A stretch of DNA of 64,000 bases from Flavobacterium sp. Root935 (GTDB lineage Bacteria; Bacteroidota; Bacteroidia; Flavobacteriales; Flavobacteriaceae): assembly GCF_001429295.1 (NCBI RefSeq), contig NZ_LMJL01000007.1, positions 59,903 through 123,902 of the forward strand. Direction: 5' to 3'. Below, piece after piece: positions 26,969 through 36,072 of the stretch. Below the pieces are notes generated by a model. It saw only the letters and a list, made by a program, of their open reading frames with translations. It was not told where the DNA came from and searched no databases. The position numbers and the translations under genes are program-made. Position 1 is the stretch's first letter, and every line of letters starts with the position of its first letter.

Positions 26969-27370
26969 ATGAAATCGATTTTAAAAACTTTAGCAATTGT
27001 ATTGACTCTTGCTTTTACAGCAGTTTCTTGCAGCAGCGACAATGACGATAATAACACTGGAACAGCTTCAAGAGATGTAAAATATGAAATAACTGGAAAC
27101 TACACAGGAACATTATCTACTGTTTATTTTGAAAAAGGCGGGAACGCATTAAATGAAGACATTACTAAGCTTCCTTGGACTAAAGAATTTACAGCTGAAG
27201 CAAAATCTATGGGAGCATCATTAAGCGCAAGTGGATATGGCGGAGTTGCTGGACAAACTTTAACTGGTAAAATTTATGTTGGCGGAAAATTGCAAAACGA
27301 ACTAACTGCAACAGCAACTAGCGACGGAATAATTGTTTTATCTCTTACTCCTTACGTTTTTCCTCTATAA
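26969..27370 (+). CDS. Small lipoprotein, possibly MmpS-like fold
   Basis: A 133-residue protein with a lipoprotein signal (TAVSCSSDNDD, Cys21) and an acidic linker. The folded part starts RDVKYEITGNYTGTLSTVYF and contains LPWTKEFTAEAKS, a beta-sandwich pattern resembling MmpS-like accessory domains. No partner transporter is adjacent. It is divergent from the TPR kinase, so it may be controlled by that two-component system. The family call is tentative. Confidence 0.55.
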   Translation: MKSILKTLAIVLTLAFTAVSCSSDNDDNNTGTASRDVKYEITGNYTGTLSTVYFEKGGNALNEDITKLPWTKEFTAEAKSMGASLSASGYGGVAGQTLTGKIYVGGKLQNELTATATSDGIIVLSLTPYVFPL

Positions 27371-27412
27371 ATCTTACTTTAAAATTTAGATTTTAGTTTT
27401 TTGGTAAAAAGT

Positions 27413-27445
27413 AAAGCTTCGTAATATTACGAAGCTTCTTTTTTT
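27413..27445 (+). terminator. Terminator between convergent genes
   Basis: The perfect palindrome AAGCTTCGTAAT / ATTACGAAGCTT is followed by CTTTTTTT on the plus strand. It ends the lipoprotein gene and lies next to the stop codon of the convergent gene. Confidence 0.85.
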
Positions 27446-28040
27446 ATAACTCTAATTGATTGTTTACTTCTTCAAACTTCTCAATTAGACTATTTATTTT
27501 CTCCTGCTGTTTTTTGACTTGTTTCGGGCGAAGATAAAACCAATTGAAAAACATCCATGATAAAGTAATGCCATACGTTAAACCAGCTCCTAAAAGCGTC
27601 ATTCTACTGGCGTATTCATACATATATAAACAAATACCAACTGTAAGCGCCAAAAAATAAAAAGTCATCATTTTGGTCTGCAGAAATTGTTGTTTCTTTT
27701 TAATTATAATTAAATTTTGAAGATACTCTTGATTGTTTTGTGTGGCTTCAATATTTTTATACTTGCTCAGTAATTTATTATAGGTAAATAAATAAATCAC
27801 CATGGCCAGAATCGTTATAATAATTCCGATTTTAGTCGAAATAAATTGCGGCTGATAGTATATCCAAATACAAACAATAAAGATACAGGTAGCCAAAAGC
27901 AATATATTAATAATCCATAAACTTCTTAATCCTGCCTTTTTGAACTTGGTTACTCTTGCCAGCAAATCCTTCATATCTGGCTGACTTACAGATTGTTTTT
28001 TCCATAAATCTTTAAAATCTATATTGTTATCGTTGTCCAT
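27444..28040 (-). CDS. Membrane protein encoded with an ECF sigma factor
   Basis: A 198-residue protein. The N-terminal cytoplasmic segment (about 1-37, FKDLWKKQSVSQPDMKDLL) is followed by paired transmembrane helices at about 38-60 and 68-87, and two more at about 122-140 and 146-168, with a charged coiled C-terminus (KKQQEKINSLIEKFEEV). It overlaps the sigma factor gene by 14 bases, so the two are co-translated. That position is typical of an anti-sigma or regulatory membrane protein, but no known anti-sigma domain is evident. Confidence 0.6.
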   Translation of the reverse strand: MDNDNNIDFKDLWKKQSVSQPDMKDLLARVTKFKKAGLRSLWIINILLLATCIFIVCIWIYYQPQFISTKIGIIITILAMVIYLFTYNKLLSKYKNIEATQNNQEYLQNLIIIKKKQQFLQTKMMTFYFLALTVGICLYMYEYASRMTLLGAGLTYGITLSWMFFNWFYLRPKQVKKQQEKINSLIEKFEEVNNQLEL

Positions 28041-28500
28041 TTTCTTTAAATTTTTCGGTCAGTTTTTCTTTTATCCTGTGAATTTTTACTCGCACATTTG
28101 CATCAGAAAGTCCAACAATTTTGGCAATTTCTGTCTGCTTTACATCTTCCAGTTCCAGCGAAATAATAATACGTTCTGTTTCGGGTAATTCAGCAATACA
28201 CTTGTATAAAAACTGAATTTGAGGTTCTAATGAGGTTTGTTTTTCTTCTGAAAGATGAACAGGCAGCTCTGATTTTGGGAAACGCTTCTGTTTTTCGATC
28301 TGCCTCAGGCAATTGTTAGAAGCAATCCTAAAAATCCAGGTTCCAATAGAAGATTCATTTCTAAAGGTTTCCAGTTTCTGCCAGACAATTATAAACGTTT
28401 CCTGAGTCAAATCCTGCGCGGCGTCATAATCGTTTACAAAACCCATGCAAAGCCTAAAAATTCTATCCCAATATGTTTTGTAGATATCTTCGAATTCCAT
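28027..28500 (-). CDS. ECF-type RNA polymerase sigma factor
   Basis: A 157-residue sigma-70 family protein. Region 2 includes DAAQDLTQETFIIVWQKL and the -10 recognition segment ESSIGTWIFRIASNNCLRQ. Region 4 contains LPETERIIISLELEDVKQ followed by EIAKIVGLSDANVRVKIHR. It starts one base after the hydrolase stop codon and overlaps the membrane protein downstream, so the three form one operon. Confidence 0.9.
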   Translation of the reverse strand: MEFEDIYKTYWDRIFRLCMGFVNDYDAAQDLTQETFIIVWQKLETFRNESSIGTWIFRIASNNCLRQIEKQKRFPKSELPVHLSEEKQTSLEPQIQFLYKCIAELPETERIIISLELEDVKQTEIAKIVGLSDANVRVKIHRIKEKLTEKFKENGQR

Positions 28501-28501
28501 T

Positions 28502-29350
28502 TTAAGATTTTATAAAAGAGTTTAATTGTGCCAAATACCAATCTTTGTCATCGTACATTATAAAATGTAAACCTTTATCCGCATATTGAAAATTAGCTGT
28601 TTTCAAGTTTTTATACTGCCCTTCGATTGCCGGTTTTAAATTTATAAAATAAGATTCTAATAAAATTAATGACGGACATTTTATCGTTGCAATTCTTTCT
28701 CTCAAATCGATATTAAAGAAATCACAATACACTTCCGAAAAAGTTTTTCGGTCCGATTTTACGCTCCAGTCTACAACCATTTCTAATTTTGATGAATCTT
28801 GCAAAAGTCTCGGCATCGTTTGTTTCTGCATATCATAAAACTGCGTTTCATTCATTGCTGCCATTTGAGTAACCATTGGCGAACAATCATTATTTTCTTT
28901 TGATTTAAAAGAAGGATCGCTCAAAGCTGCCAAACACGGAAGCGCGTCGACAACCACAATTTTACCAATTAAATCTGGATAATCAGAAGCGATTGCCAGC
29001 GCAAGCCCGCCTCCCATACTGTGGCCAACTAAAATTGGCTTTTCGATTTTATTGTCTTTGATATAATTGGCAATTCCTGCTTTCCAGTTTTCGAATGAAG
29101 GATTGGGCTGTGGTTTTACTCCAGCAAATCCAGCCATTGTAAGAGTGTAACAAGTAAAATCTTTTTCGAAAGCTGCTTTGGTTTCGTTCCAAACTTCCCC
29201 CGAAGAAGCAAATCCAGGAATGAATATTATAGATTGTTTTCCCTTTCCTGTTTTGATAACTTCAAAAGGATATGATTTTGTTTGTGCAAAAACATTGATA
29301 CATAATGCAGAGAATAAGAATGCGATAATTAAGATGATATACTTTTTCAT
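28502..29350 (-). CDS. Secreted alpha/beta hydrolase
   Basis: A 282-residue protein with a signal peptide (LFSALCINVFAQ). The alpha/beta-hydrolase fold has the oxyanion region SIIFIPGFASSGEVW, the nucleophile elbow in LVGHSMGGGLALAIAS (Ser about residue 112), an acid in the strand before YCDFFNIDLRERIATI, and the likely catalytic His in DKGLHFIMYDD near the C-terminus. It acts in the periplasm or outside on an ester, amide or similar bond; the substrate is unknown. It is the first gene of the operon with the ECF sigma factor. Confidence 0.8.
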   Translation of the reverse strand: MKKYIILIIAFLFSALCINVFAQTKSYPFEVIKTGKGKQSIIFIPGFASSGEVWNETKAAFEKDFTCYTLTMAGFAGVKPQPNPSFENWKAGIANYIKDNKIEKPILVGHSMGGGLALAIASDYPDLIGKIVVVDALPCLAALSDPSFKSKENNDCSPMVTQMAAMNETQFYDMQKQTMPRLLQDSSKLEMVVDWSVKSDRKTFSEVYCDFFNIDLRERIATIKCPSLILLESYFINLKPAIEGQYKNLKTANFQYADKGLHFIMYDDKDWYLAQLNSFIKS

Positions 29351-29501
29351 TTTTAATAGTTTTAAGTTGTTAATTAAATCGGATCCATGCTTTTGATACG
29401 ACGACTATTAAAATGTTACAAAAGTTTTTAAATTTTTAATGAAAAAATTTAAAACGCCAATGTTTGCGCGGGTTTTTAACCGCAAAGTTTTTCCTCAATC
29501 T

Positions 29502-29603
29502 TGTCATTTCGACGAAGGAGAAATCTTCGCGAGTAGCTCCGCAATCAAAATCGCCAATCTTTGTAGAGTTACTTGTGAAGATTTCTCCTTCGTCGAAATG
29601 ACA
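29502..29603. repeat. Inverted repeat of the TGTCATTTCGACGAAGGAG family
   Basis: The left arm TGTCATTTCGACGAAGGAG continues AAATCTTC. The right arm is its exact complement, ending CGTCGAAATGACA. The loop is about 48 bases. Two relatives lie at 41776-41892 and 41924-42023. Confidence 0.85.
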
Positions 29604-29660
29604 AACTATATGTTTTTAAAAAATAAAATTCGTGAATTCGTGGCGAAAAAAACAAGCATA

Positions 29661-29720
29661 AAAAAAATCCCAAACCCCAATCGTAAAATTGGAATTTGGA
29701 ATTTTTATATTGGAATTTTA
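29661..29720. repeat. TTGGAATTTGGAATTTT repeat
   Basis: It starts AAAAAAATCCCAAACCCC and ends with ATTGGAATTTGGAATTTT. It is nearly the same as 42085-42122, which is interrupted by a short palindrome. Confidence 0.6.
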
Positions 29721-29726
29721 AAATAA

Positions 29727-32700
29727 TTAACCGACTAGGTTAATTATTTTCCCAGGAACAATAATCACTTTATTCGGAGTTTTTCCGTCTAATTGTTTTT
29801 GAGTTCTTTCGTCTTTCATTACGATTTCTTCGATTTGTTCTTTGGTTAAATCCAAAGGCAATTCGATTGTGAAACGCATTTTTCCGTTGAAAGAAACTGG
29901 GTATTCTTTATTGGTTTCGATTAAATGTTTCTCATCAAAAATTGGGAAAGCAACTTCAGAAATAGAAGTTGTATGTCCTAACTGTGACCATAATTCTTCT
30001 GCGATATGCGGTGCGTATGGCGAAACTAAAATTGCTAACGGCTCTAAAATTGCTCTTGAATGACAATTTTGAGAAGACAATTCGTTTACACAAATCATAA
30101 ATTGAGAAACCGAAGTATTGAAAGAGAAATTCTCAATATCATCAGCCACTTTTTTGATTGTTTTATGCAACGATTTCAAATTGTCTTTTGTTGGTTCGTC
30201 GTTGTTTACGATTAAACCATTATCATCAAAATACAATCTCCATAATTTTTTTAAGAAACCAAATACACCAGAAATTCCAGCAGTATTCCAAGGTTTTGCC
30301 TGCTCTAACGGACCTAAAAACATTTCGTATAAACGTAATGTATCAGCACCATATTCTGCACAAATATCATCTGGAGTTACCACATTGTATTTCGATTTCG
30401 ACATTTTCTCGACTTCGCGGCCAACTATGTACTTTTCGTTATCATCTAAAATAAATTTAGCATCAGCATAATCTTCTCTCCAAGCCTTGAATTTTTGAAT
30501 ATCTAATTCATCAGAAGAATTTACCATTGAAACATCAGCGTGAATAGGTTGAAAATTATAATCAATATTTACATCAATATATTCATCCGCACCAATAATC
30601 TCTCTAATTCTATTCCTAAAATCGTTTTTAAGTTTTTCAATAGTTAAATTAAGAGATTCTGATGCCGTTCCATTATTTAATGAATTCAAAGAATTTTTTG
30701 AAATAAATATCGGCGACTTTGTAACTTCGTTCTTTAAAATGTCGTCAAAACCTGTAGCATTGAAATTTACTTGATAATAATTTCTATAAACAAAAGCACT
30801 AGTCCCCAAAATCATTCCCTGATTGATCAGTTTTTTGAATGGCTCTTCAGTTGGAGCAAAACCTTTGTCTTTTAAGAATTTGTTCCAGAAACGAGAATAC
30901 AATAAGTGACCTGTTGCGTGCTCGCTTCCTCCGATATATAAATCTACATTTTCCCAATAAGCCAAAGCTTCTTTGCTTGCAAATTCATTTTCGTTGTGTG
31001 CATCCATGTAACGCATCCAATACCATGAACTTCCTGCCCAACCTGGCATAGTGTTCAATTCTAAAGGAAAAATCGAAACATTGTCAACTAAATCAGTATT
31101 AACAACTTTGTTTTGTTTTGTATCCCAAGCCCAAACTGCTGCGTTTCCTAATGGAGGCAGACCATCTTCTGTTGGTAAATATTTTTCTACTTCTGGCAAA
31201 ATAATTGGCAAATGTTGTGCATCAATCATTTTTGGCAATCCGTTTACATAATAAACTGGGAATGGTTCGCCCCAATAACGCTGACGAGAGAAAACGGCAT
31301 CACGCAAACGGTAATTTGTTTTACCTTTTCCTTGTCCGATCTCTTCTAATTTATAAATCGCTTTTGCTGTTGCCTCTTTGTAGTTTAACCCGTTTAAGAA
31401 ATCAGAACCAGCGATTTCAACATTATCTTTTGATCCATAAGCAGCTTCAGAAATATCAACATTAGCGAAGATATTTTTGATTTCCTGCATTCCGTTTTGA
31501 CCTTTAAAGAAATTAGCAAAAGCGTAATCTCTTTCGTCTCCGCAAGGAACCGCCATTACAGCACCTGTTCCGTAACCTGCCAAAACATAATCCCCAATCC
31601 AAACTGGAATTGCTTCTTTTGTAAATGGATGTTCAGCATAAGCACCTGTAAATACTCCCGAAATAGTTTTTACATCCGCCATACGCTCACGCTCTGATCG
31701 TTTTGCTGTTTTTTCGATATAGGCTTCAACAGCAGCTTTTTGTTCTGGAGTTGTAATTTTAGCCACCAAATCGTGTTCTGGAGCCAAAGTCATAAACGTT
31801 ACTCCAAAAATAGTATCAGGTCTTGTCGTAAACACTTCGATAACTTCGTTATGATTTTTCACATTAAAAGTCACCAACGCACCAACTGATTTTCCAATCC
31901 AGTTTCTTTGTGATTCTTTTATAGACTCACTCCAATCAATATCATTCAAACCTTGAAGCAAGCGTTCGGCATAAGCAGAAATTCGCATACTCCATTGTGT
32001 CATTTTTTTTCTTATAACAGGAAAGCCTCCACGTTCTGAAACTCCGTTTACAATTTCGTCATTTGCCAAAACAGTTCCTAAGCCTGGACACCAGTTTACT
32101 TCGGTTTCTGCCAAATACGTCATTCTGTATTGCAACAAGATTTTTTCTTTTTGATCATCAGAATAAGAATTCCATTCATCAGCAGTAAAAATTACTACGT
32201 TATCATCGCAAACTGCCTCAACTAATGCGTTTCCACTTTCTTCAAAAACAGTTATTAATTCTGAAATATCAAATGCTTTTCCTTGTTTTTTGCAATACCA
32301 AGAATTGAACAATTGGATAAAAATCCATTGCGTATGTTTGTAATAATCAGGATTTGAAGTTCGCACTTCACGACTCCAGTCAAACGAAAACCCGATTTTA
32401 TCTAATTGTTTTCTATATCCTGCGATTTGTTTTCCTTCTTTGTCTACACCACCGTCAATATTTACGCGCGTTGTATCTTCTGGACGCTGTCCTGTCTGGA
32501 TTGCATATTGTTCTGCAGGTAATCCAAAACTATCGTAACCCATCGGGTGCAAAACATTGAAACCTTGATGTCTTTTGAAACGAGAATAAACGTCTGAAGC
32601 TATATAACCCAGCGGATGCCCAACGTGTAATCCCGCTCCAGATGGATAAGGAAACATATCGAGAACATAATGTTTAGGTTTTTCAGAGTTGTTTTTTGCT

Positions 32701-32768
32701 GCAAAAGTTTGATTTTCTGCCCAATATTTTTGCCATTTGGCGTCAATTTCGTTTGGATTGTATTTCAT
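29727..32768 (-). CDS. leuS: Leucine--tRNA ligase
   Basis: A 1013-residue class I synthetase charging tRNA-Leu. The HIGH-type motif is in PYPSGAGLHVGHPLGY (about residues 41-56). The editing (CP1) domain spans about 260-470, with TTRPDTIFGVTFMTLA and the ...YGTGAVMAVPCGDERDYAF block. The KMSKS motif is VEKMSKSKYNVV near residue 770. The tRNA-binding domain and C-terminal extension follow. It is longer than most bacterial LeuS (usually under about 950). One extra stretch of about 65-70 residues sits between LINQGMILG and the KMSKS loop (about residues 665-735), and another Bacteroidota-type insertion follows WIFIQLFNSWYCKK. All core motifs are intact, so it should be active. Confidence 0.95.
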   Translation of the reverse strand: MKYNPNEIDAKWQKYWAENQTFAAKNNSEKPKHYVLDMFPYPSGAGLHVGHPLGYIASDVYSRFKRHQGFNVLHPMGYDSFGLPAEQYAIQTGQRPEDTTRVNIDGGVDKEGKQIAGYRKQLDKIGFSFDWSREVRTSNPDYYKHTQWIFIQLFNSWYCKKQGKAFDISELITVFEESGNALVEAVCDDNVVIFTADEWNSYSDDQKEKILLQYRMTYLAETEVNWCPGLGTVLANDEIVNGVSERGGFPVIRKKMTQWSMRISAYAERLLQGLNDIDWSESIKESQRNWIGKSVGALVTFNVKNHNEVIEVFTTRPDTIFGVTFMTLAPEHDLVAKITTPEQKAAVEAYIEKTAKRSERERMADVKTISGVFTGAYAEHPFTKEAIPVWIGDYVLAGYGTGAVMAVPCGDERDYAFANFFKGQNGMQEIKNIFANVDISEAAYGSKDNVEIAGSDFLNGLNYKEATAKAIYKLEEIGQGKGKTNYRLRDAVFSRQRYWGEPFPVYYVNGLPKMIDAQHLPIILPEVEKYLPTEDGLPPLGNAAVWAWDTKQNKVVNTDLVDNVSIFPLELNTMPGWAGSSWYWMRYMDAHNENEFASKEALAYWENVDLYIGGSEHATGHLLYSRFWNKFLKDKGFAPTEEPFKKLINQGMILGTSAFVYRNYYQVNFNATGFDDILKNEVTKSPIFISKNSLNSLNNGTASESLNLTIEKLKNDFRNRIREIIGADEYIDVNIDYNFQPIHADVSMVNSSDELDIQKFKAWREDYADAKFILDDNEKYIVGREVEKMSKSKYNVVTPDDICAEYGADTLRLYEMFLGPLEQAKPWNTAGISGVFGFLKKLWRLYFDDNGLIVNNDEPTKDNLKSLHKTIKKVADDIENFSFNTSVSQFMICVNELSSQNCHSRAILEPLAILVSPYAPHIAEELWSQLGHTTSISEVAFPIFDEKHLIETNKEYPVSFNGKMRFTIELPLDLTKEQIEEIVMKDERTQKQLDGKTPNKVIIVPGKIINLVG

Positions 32769-32769
32769 T

Positions 32770-32809
32770 TCTAAGTGACTAAGATTCTAAGTGACTAAGG
32801 TTCTAAGGC
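32770..32809. repeat. CTAAGTGACTAAGATTCTAAG-type repeat
   Basis: Three successive CTAAG-N6 units lie directly before leuS. The family is shared with 4157-4294 and 50591-50717. Only one arm is present here. Confidence 0.6.
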
Positions 32810-32830
32810 TTTTCACTAGTTAATTAGCCG

Positions 32831-32838
32831 CAAATTTA
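32831..32838 (-). promoter_or_regulatory. Promoter -7 element of leuS
   Basis: TAAATTTG on the minus strand matches TAnnTTTG about 60 bases before the leuS start codon. Confidence 0.45.
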
Positions 32839-32984
32839 CATTTATTGTGGTTTGTACCAAAGCATTTCATAGACAAACAAATAAAATATCAAAATACTTA
32901 TTCAAATTATTAAAAATACTTAATATTGAGTCGCATTTCATGTAGTTTTTGAAAGTAAATTTTAAGGTTCACCGTTTTTTTCAA

Positions 32985-33114
32985 CCGCAAAGTTCGCTAA
33001 GGTTTTTATTTAGCGGTAGATTCAAAACATATAAGTTCACAAAGCTTTATGCCGCTAGAACTTTGCGCAGCTTTGTGTTTTATACAATTTAAATTACTTT
33101 GCGCACTTTGCGGT
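32985..33114. repeat. Inverted repeat of the CCGCAAAGT family
   Basis: The left arm has ACCGCAAAGTTCGCTAAGG. The right arm has ACTTTGCGCACTTTGCGGT. Further internal TTTGCGCAGCTTTG words are present. It fills most of the 515-base gap between leuS and ftsX; the rest is AT-rich promoter DNA with nothing else recognisable. Confidence 0.65.
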
Positions 33115-33283
33115 AAAATCTGCTTTATGCCCTCAGATAAGTAATCTTAAAAAAACTTATTCTTGTTTGCAGTTAAATAAACTTTTATTCAATATCAAAT
33201 TGTACATTTATAGTATAAAAGTTCGTTATTAACTTTAAATAAAGAAATTCTTTATTATTTTTACCACATAATTTAAGCAAACT

Positions 33284-34159
33284 ATGAGTTCTAACTTTGA
33301 TAAATTTCAAAAGCGCAGGTTAATTTCCTCTTATTTTTCGGTTGTATTAAGTGTATTCTTGGTTTTATTCCTTTTGGGAGTACTGGGATTATTCATTATT
33401 AATTCTAAAAAACTGGCCAACGATTTTAAAGAAAAAATCGCCATGACCGTTTTCTTTAAAAATGAAGCTAATGACAGCGTCATCAAAGCTTTTAATACCG
33501 AATTGAAAAGAGCACCATTCGCTAGATCTTTTGCTTATGTTTCTAAAGAAAAAGCAGCTAAAGAACACACTGACATTATTGGTGAAGACTTTCTAACTTT
33601 TTTAGGAGAAAATCCATTATTGAATTCATACGACATTCACTTAAAAGCTGATTATGTTGAAAGAGACAGCATTTTAGAGATTGAAAGTAATTTGAAAAAA
33701 AATACGATGATTGAAGATATTGTTTATGACAAACAATTGGTAAATCTGGTAAATGACAACATCAAAAAAGTTAGTATGTGGATTTTAATAATCAGTGGTT
33801 TCCTTACTATAATTGCTGTTTTATTAATCAATAGTTCACTGCGTTTATCAATTCACTCTAATCGTTTTATCATCAAAACTATGCAGATGGTTGGAGCAAC
33901 CAAAGCATTTATTCGTAAACCATTTGTAATGCGAAGTGTAAAATTAGGTATGCTGGGCGCTGGTTTGGCAATTATCGCCTTGATTGCACTTTTAATTTAT
34001 GTAGAAACTAATTTCCCTGGTTTAGGAATTTTAGAAGACAAAGTTTTAATCGCTTTGGTTTTAGTTGCTGTTTTCGGATTAGGTGTTTTGATTACTTGGA
34101 TCAGCACACATTTTGCAACACAACGTTTCTTGAATTTAAGAACTGACGATCTTTATTAA
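33284..34159 (+). CDS. ftsX: Cell-division protein FtsX
   Basis: A 291-residue ABC-type permease. The N-terminal helix (about 20-43, VVLSVFLVLFLLGVLGLFII) is followed by an extracytoplasmic domain (about 45-160, with KEKAAKEHTDIIGEDF). Three more helices close the protein (about 165-185, 222-243 and 255-275). FVMRSVKLGMLGAGLAI and the QMVGATKAFIRKPF motif between helices 2 and 3 are diagnostic. With FtsE (not in the window) it activates peptidoglycan hydrolases at the septum. It leads a run of genes with DUF3098, uppP and truB. Confidence 0.9.
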   Translation: MSSNFDKFQKRRLISSYFSVVLSVFLVLFLLGVLGLFIINSKKLANDFKEKIAMTVFFKNEANDSVIKAFNTELKRAPFARSFAYVSKEKAAKEHTDIIGEDFLTFLGENPLLNSYDIHLKADYVERDSILEIESNLKKNTMIEDIVYDKQLVNLVNDNIKKVSMWILIISGFLTIIAVLLINSSLRLSIHSNRFIIKTMQMVGATKAFIRKPFVMRSVKLGMLGAGLAIIALIALLIYVETNFPGLGILEDKVLIALVLVAVFGLGVLITWISTHFATQRFLNLRTDDLY

Positions 34160-34228
34160 TTTTAGATTGCTTTAGAAAAAAATAAACTCAAAAGAGGGTG
34201 AGACTGCTTCGTACCTCGCAATGACAAA

Positions 34229-34492
34229 ATGAAAAACAACAACAATAACAAAGAACAAGCTCAGGAACAGCCAAAACAGGAATTCCTTTTTGACAGCATC
34301 AATTATAAAATCTTATTAATTGGTATTGCTGTTATTGCATTAGGATTTATTCTAATGTCTGGCGGAGGAAGTAAAGATCCGAATGTTTTTAACGAAGATA
34401 TTTTTAGTTTTAGACGTATCCGTTTAGCACCGACAACTGTTTTAATCGGTTTTGGAATTACGATTTATTCTATTTTCAAAAAAACAAAATAG
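34229..34492 (+). CDS. DUF3098 small membrane protein
   Basis: An 87-residue protein with a Gln/Asn-rich start, then two helices (about 28-46, YKILLIGIAVIALGFILM, and 67-83) separated by a Gly-rich loop (SGGGSKDPNVFNEDIFSF). This is the DUF3098 pattern of Bacteroidota, typically encoded between ftsX and uppP. The role is unknown; the location suggests an envelope or division link. Confidence 0.75.
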   Translation: MKNNNNNKEQAQEQPKQEFLFDSINYKILLIGIAVIALGFILMSGGGSKDPNVFNEDIFSFRRIRLAPTTVLIGFGITIYSIFKKTK

Positions 34493-34499
34493 ACTCCTT

Positions 34500-34582
34500 A
34501 GACAACTTAGATCTTTAGATTATTAGATTAATATCTTTAAAAAGTCTGATATCTAAGAAGTCTAATAATCTAACAATCTAAA
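34500..34582. repeat. TTAGATTATTAGATT-type inverted repeat before uppP
   Basis: TCTTTAGATTATTAGATTAA is partly complementary to TCTAATAATCTAACAATCTA, with further CTAAG-type words. The region separates DUF3098 and uppP. Confidence 0.5.
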
Positions 34583-34585
34583 TAA

Positions 34586-35383
34586 ATGAATACATTACAA
34601 GCTATCGTTCTTGCCATTATTGAAGGAATTACAGAATTTTTACCTGTTTCTTCAACTGGACACATGATTATTGCCTCTTCATTTTTTGGAATCGCTCATG
34701 ACGATTTCACTAAACTTTTTACCATTGTAATTCAACTTGGTGCTATACTTTCGGTTGTAATTTTATATTTCAAACGTTTCTTTCAAACTTTTGATTTCTA
34801 TTTTAAACTTCTAGTTGCTTTTATTCCTGCAGTGGTTTTAGGATTACTATTAAGTGATTTTATTGACGGCTTATTAGAAAATCCCGTTACGGTTGCTATT
34901 TCACTTCTAATTGGAGGAATTATTTTATTGAAAGTAGACGAATGGTTCAACAAACCAAACGATCCTGAAGTTTCAACTGAGATTACTTACGCAAAAGCTT
35001 TTAAAATTGGACTATTTCAATGTCTGGCAATGATTCCTGGAGTTTCACGAAGCGGTGCTAGTATTGTAGGTGGTATGTCACAAAAACTAACAAGAACTTC
35101 TGCTGCTGAATTTTCATTTTTCTTAGCAGTTCCTACTATGTTAGGGGCAACAGCAAAAAAATGTTACGATTATTACAAAGCAGGATTTGAATTGTCTCAC
35201 GATCAAATTAACATGCTTGTTATCGGGAATATTGTTGCTTTTATTGTAGCACTTTTGGCCATTAAAACTTTCATCGGATTCTTAACTAAAAATGGCTTTA
35301 AAGTTTTTGGTTATTACCGAATCTTAGCTGGAATCATTTTATTATTGATTCACTTTTTCATTCACCCGCTTACCATCATATAA
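34586..35383 (+). CDS. uppP: Undecaprenyl-diphosphatase
   Basis: A 265-residue inner-membrane enzyme (BacA/UppP) that recycles the undecaprenyl carrier by removing one phosphate. The two signature loops are present: [17 protein letters not shown] at residues 13-29 and [14 protein letters not shown] near 152-165. Seven or eight transmembrane helices fit the family. Its stop codon overlaps the start of truB by one base (TAATG). Confidence 0.95.
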   Translation: MNTLQAIVLAIIEGITEFLPVSSTGHMIIASSFFGIAHDDFTKLFTIVIQLGAILSVVILYFKRFFQTFDFYFKLLVAFIPAVVLGLLLSDFIDGLLENPVTVAISLLIGGIILLKVDEWFNKPNDPEVSTEITYAKAFKIGLFQCLAMIPGVSRSGASIVGGMSQKLTRTSAAEFSFFLAVPTMLGATAKKCYDYYKAGFELSHDQINMLVIGNIVAFIVALLAIKTFIGFLTKNGFKVFGYYRILAGIILLLIHFFIHPLTII

Positions 35384-36072
35384 TGACACCTGAAGAATAT
35401 TTAGACGGACAAGTTTTATTGATTGACAAACCATTAAAATGGAGTTCGTTTCAAGCTGTCAATAAATTAAAATACCTTTTAATTAATAAAGTTGGACTTC
35501 CTAAAAAGTTCAAAATTGGCCATGCAGGAACTTTAGATCCGCTGGCGACTGGACTTTTATTGATTTGTACTGGAAAATTCACCAAAAGAATTTCGGAGCT
35601 TCAAGGTCAGGCAAAAGAATATACTGGAACTTTTTACATCGGAGCCACTACTCCATCTTACGATTTAGAAACAGAAATCGACCAGACTTTTCCAACAGAT
35701 CATATCGATGAAGCTTTGATTCACGAAACGGTAAAGCAGTTTTTAGGAGAAATAGATCAAAAACCGCCTATTTTTTCGGCTATTAAAAAAGATGGTGTTC
35801 GTTTATATGAACATGCACGCGCTGGCGAATCTATAGAAATTGAAAGCAGAAAAACCACTATTCACGAATTTGAAATTACAAGAATTGCACTGCCAGAAAT
35901 AGACTTTAGAGTAGTTTGCAGTAAAGGAACTTACATTCGTTCTCTAGCTTACGATTTCGGGAAAGCGATGAATTCAGGTTCACATTTAACTGTATTACGC
36001 CGCACCAAAATTGGCAATTACGATGTAAAAAATGCGATTGATATTACTCTTTTCGAGGAAAGCCTGCAGTAA
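35383..36072 (+). CDS. truB: tRNA pseudouridine(55) synthase
   Basis: A 229-residue enzyme that makes pseudouridine 55 in the T loop of tRNAs. The catalytic Asp is in KIGHAGTLDPLATGLLLICT (about residues 45-65). Other family segments are KEYTGTFYIGATTPSYDLET, QKPPIFSAIKKDGVRLYEHA and VCSKGTYIRSLAYDFG. It is shorter than E. coli TruB because the C-terminal PUA domain is missing, as in many Bacteroidota. It is translationally coupled to uppP. Confidence 0.95.
   Translation: MTPEEYLDGQVLLIDKPLKWSSFQAVNKLKYLLINKVGLPKKFKIGHAGTLDPLATGLLLICTGKFTKRISELQGQAKEYTGTFYIGATTPSYDLETEIDQTFPTDHIDEALIHETVKQFLGEIDQKPPIFSAIKKDGVRLYEHARAGESIEIESRKTTIHEFEITRIALPEIDFRVVCSKGTYIRSLAYDFGKAMNSGSHLTVLRRTKIGNYDVKNAIDITLFEESLQ

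Larger units (their letters stand above)
29351..29726. other. 376-base intergenic region made of repeats
   Basis: It contains the GACGAAGGAG inverted repeat (29502-29603) and an AATTGGAATTTGG-type repeat (29661-29720). An open frame across it is a by-product of the repeats. No gene is seen. Confidence 0.6.

Noticed and set aside
29439..29726. Plus-strand open frame of 95 codons.
   Set aside because: It spans two dispersed inverted repeats between the hydrolase and leuS genes and has no protein-like domain.
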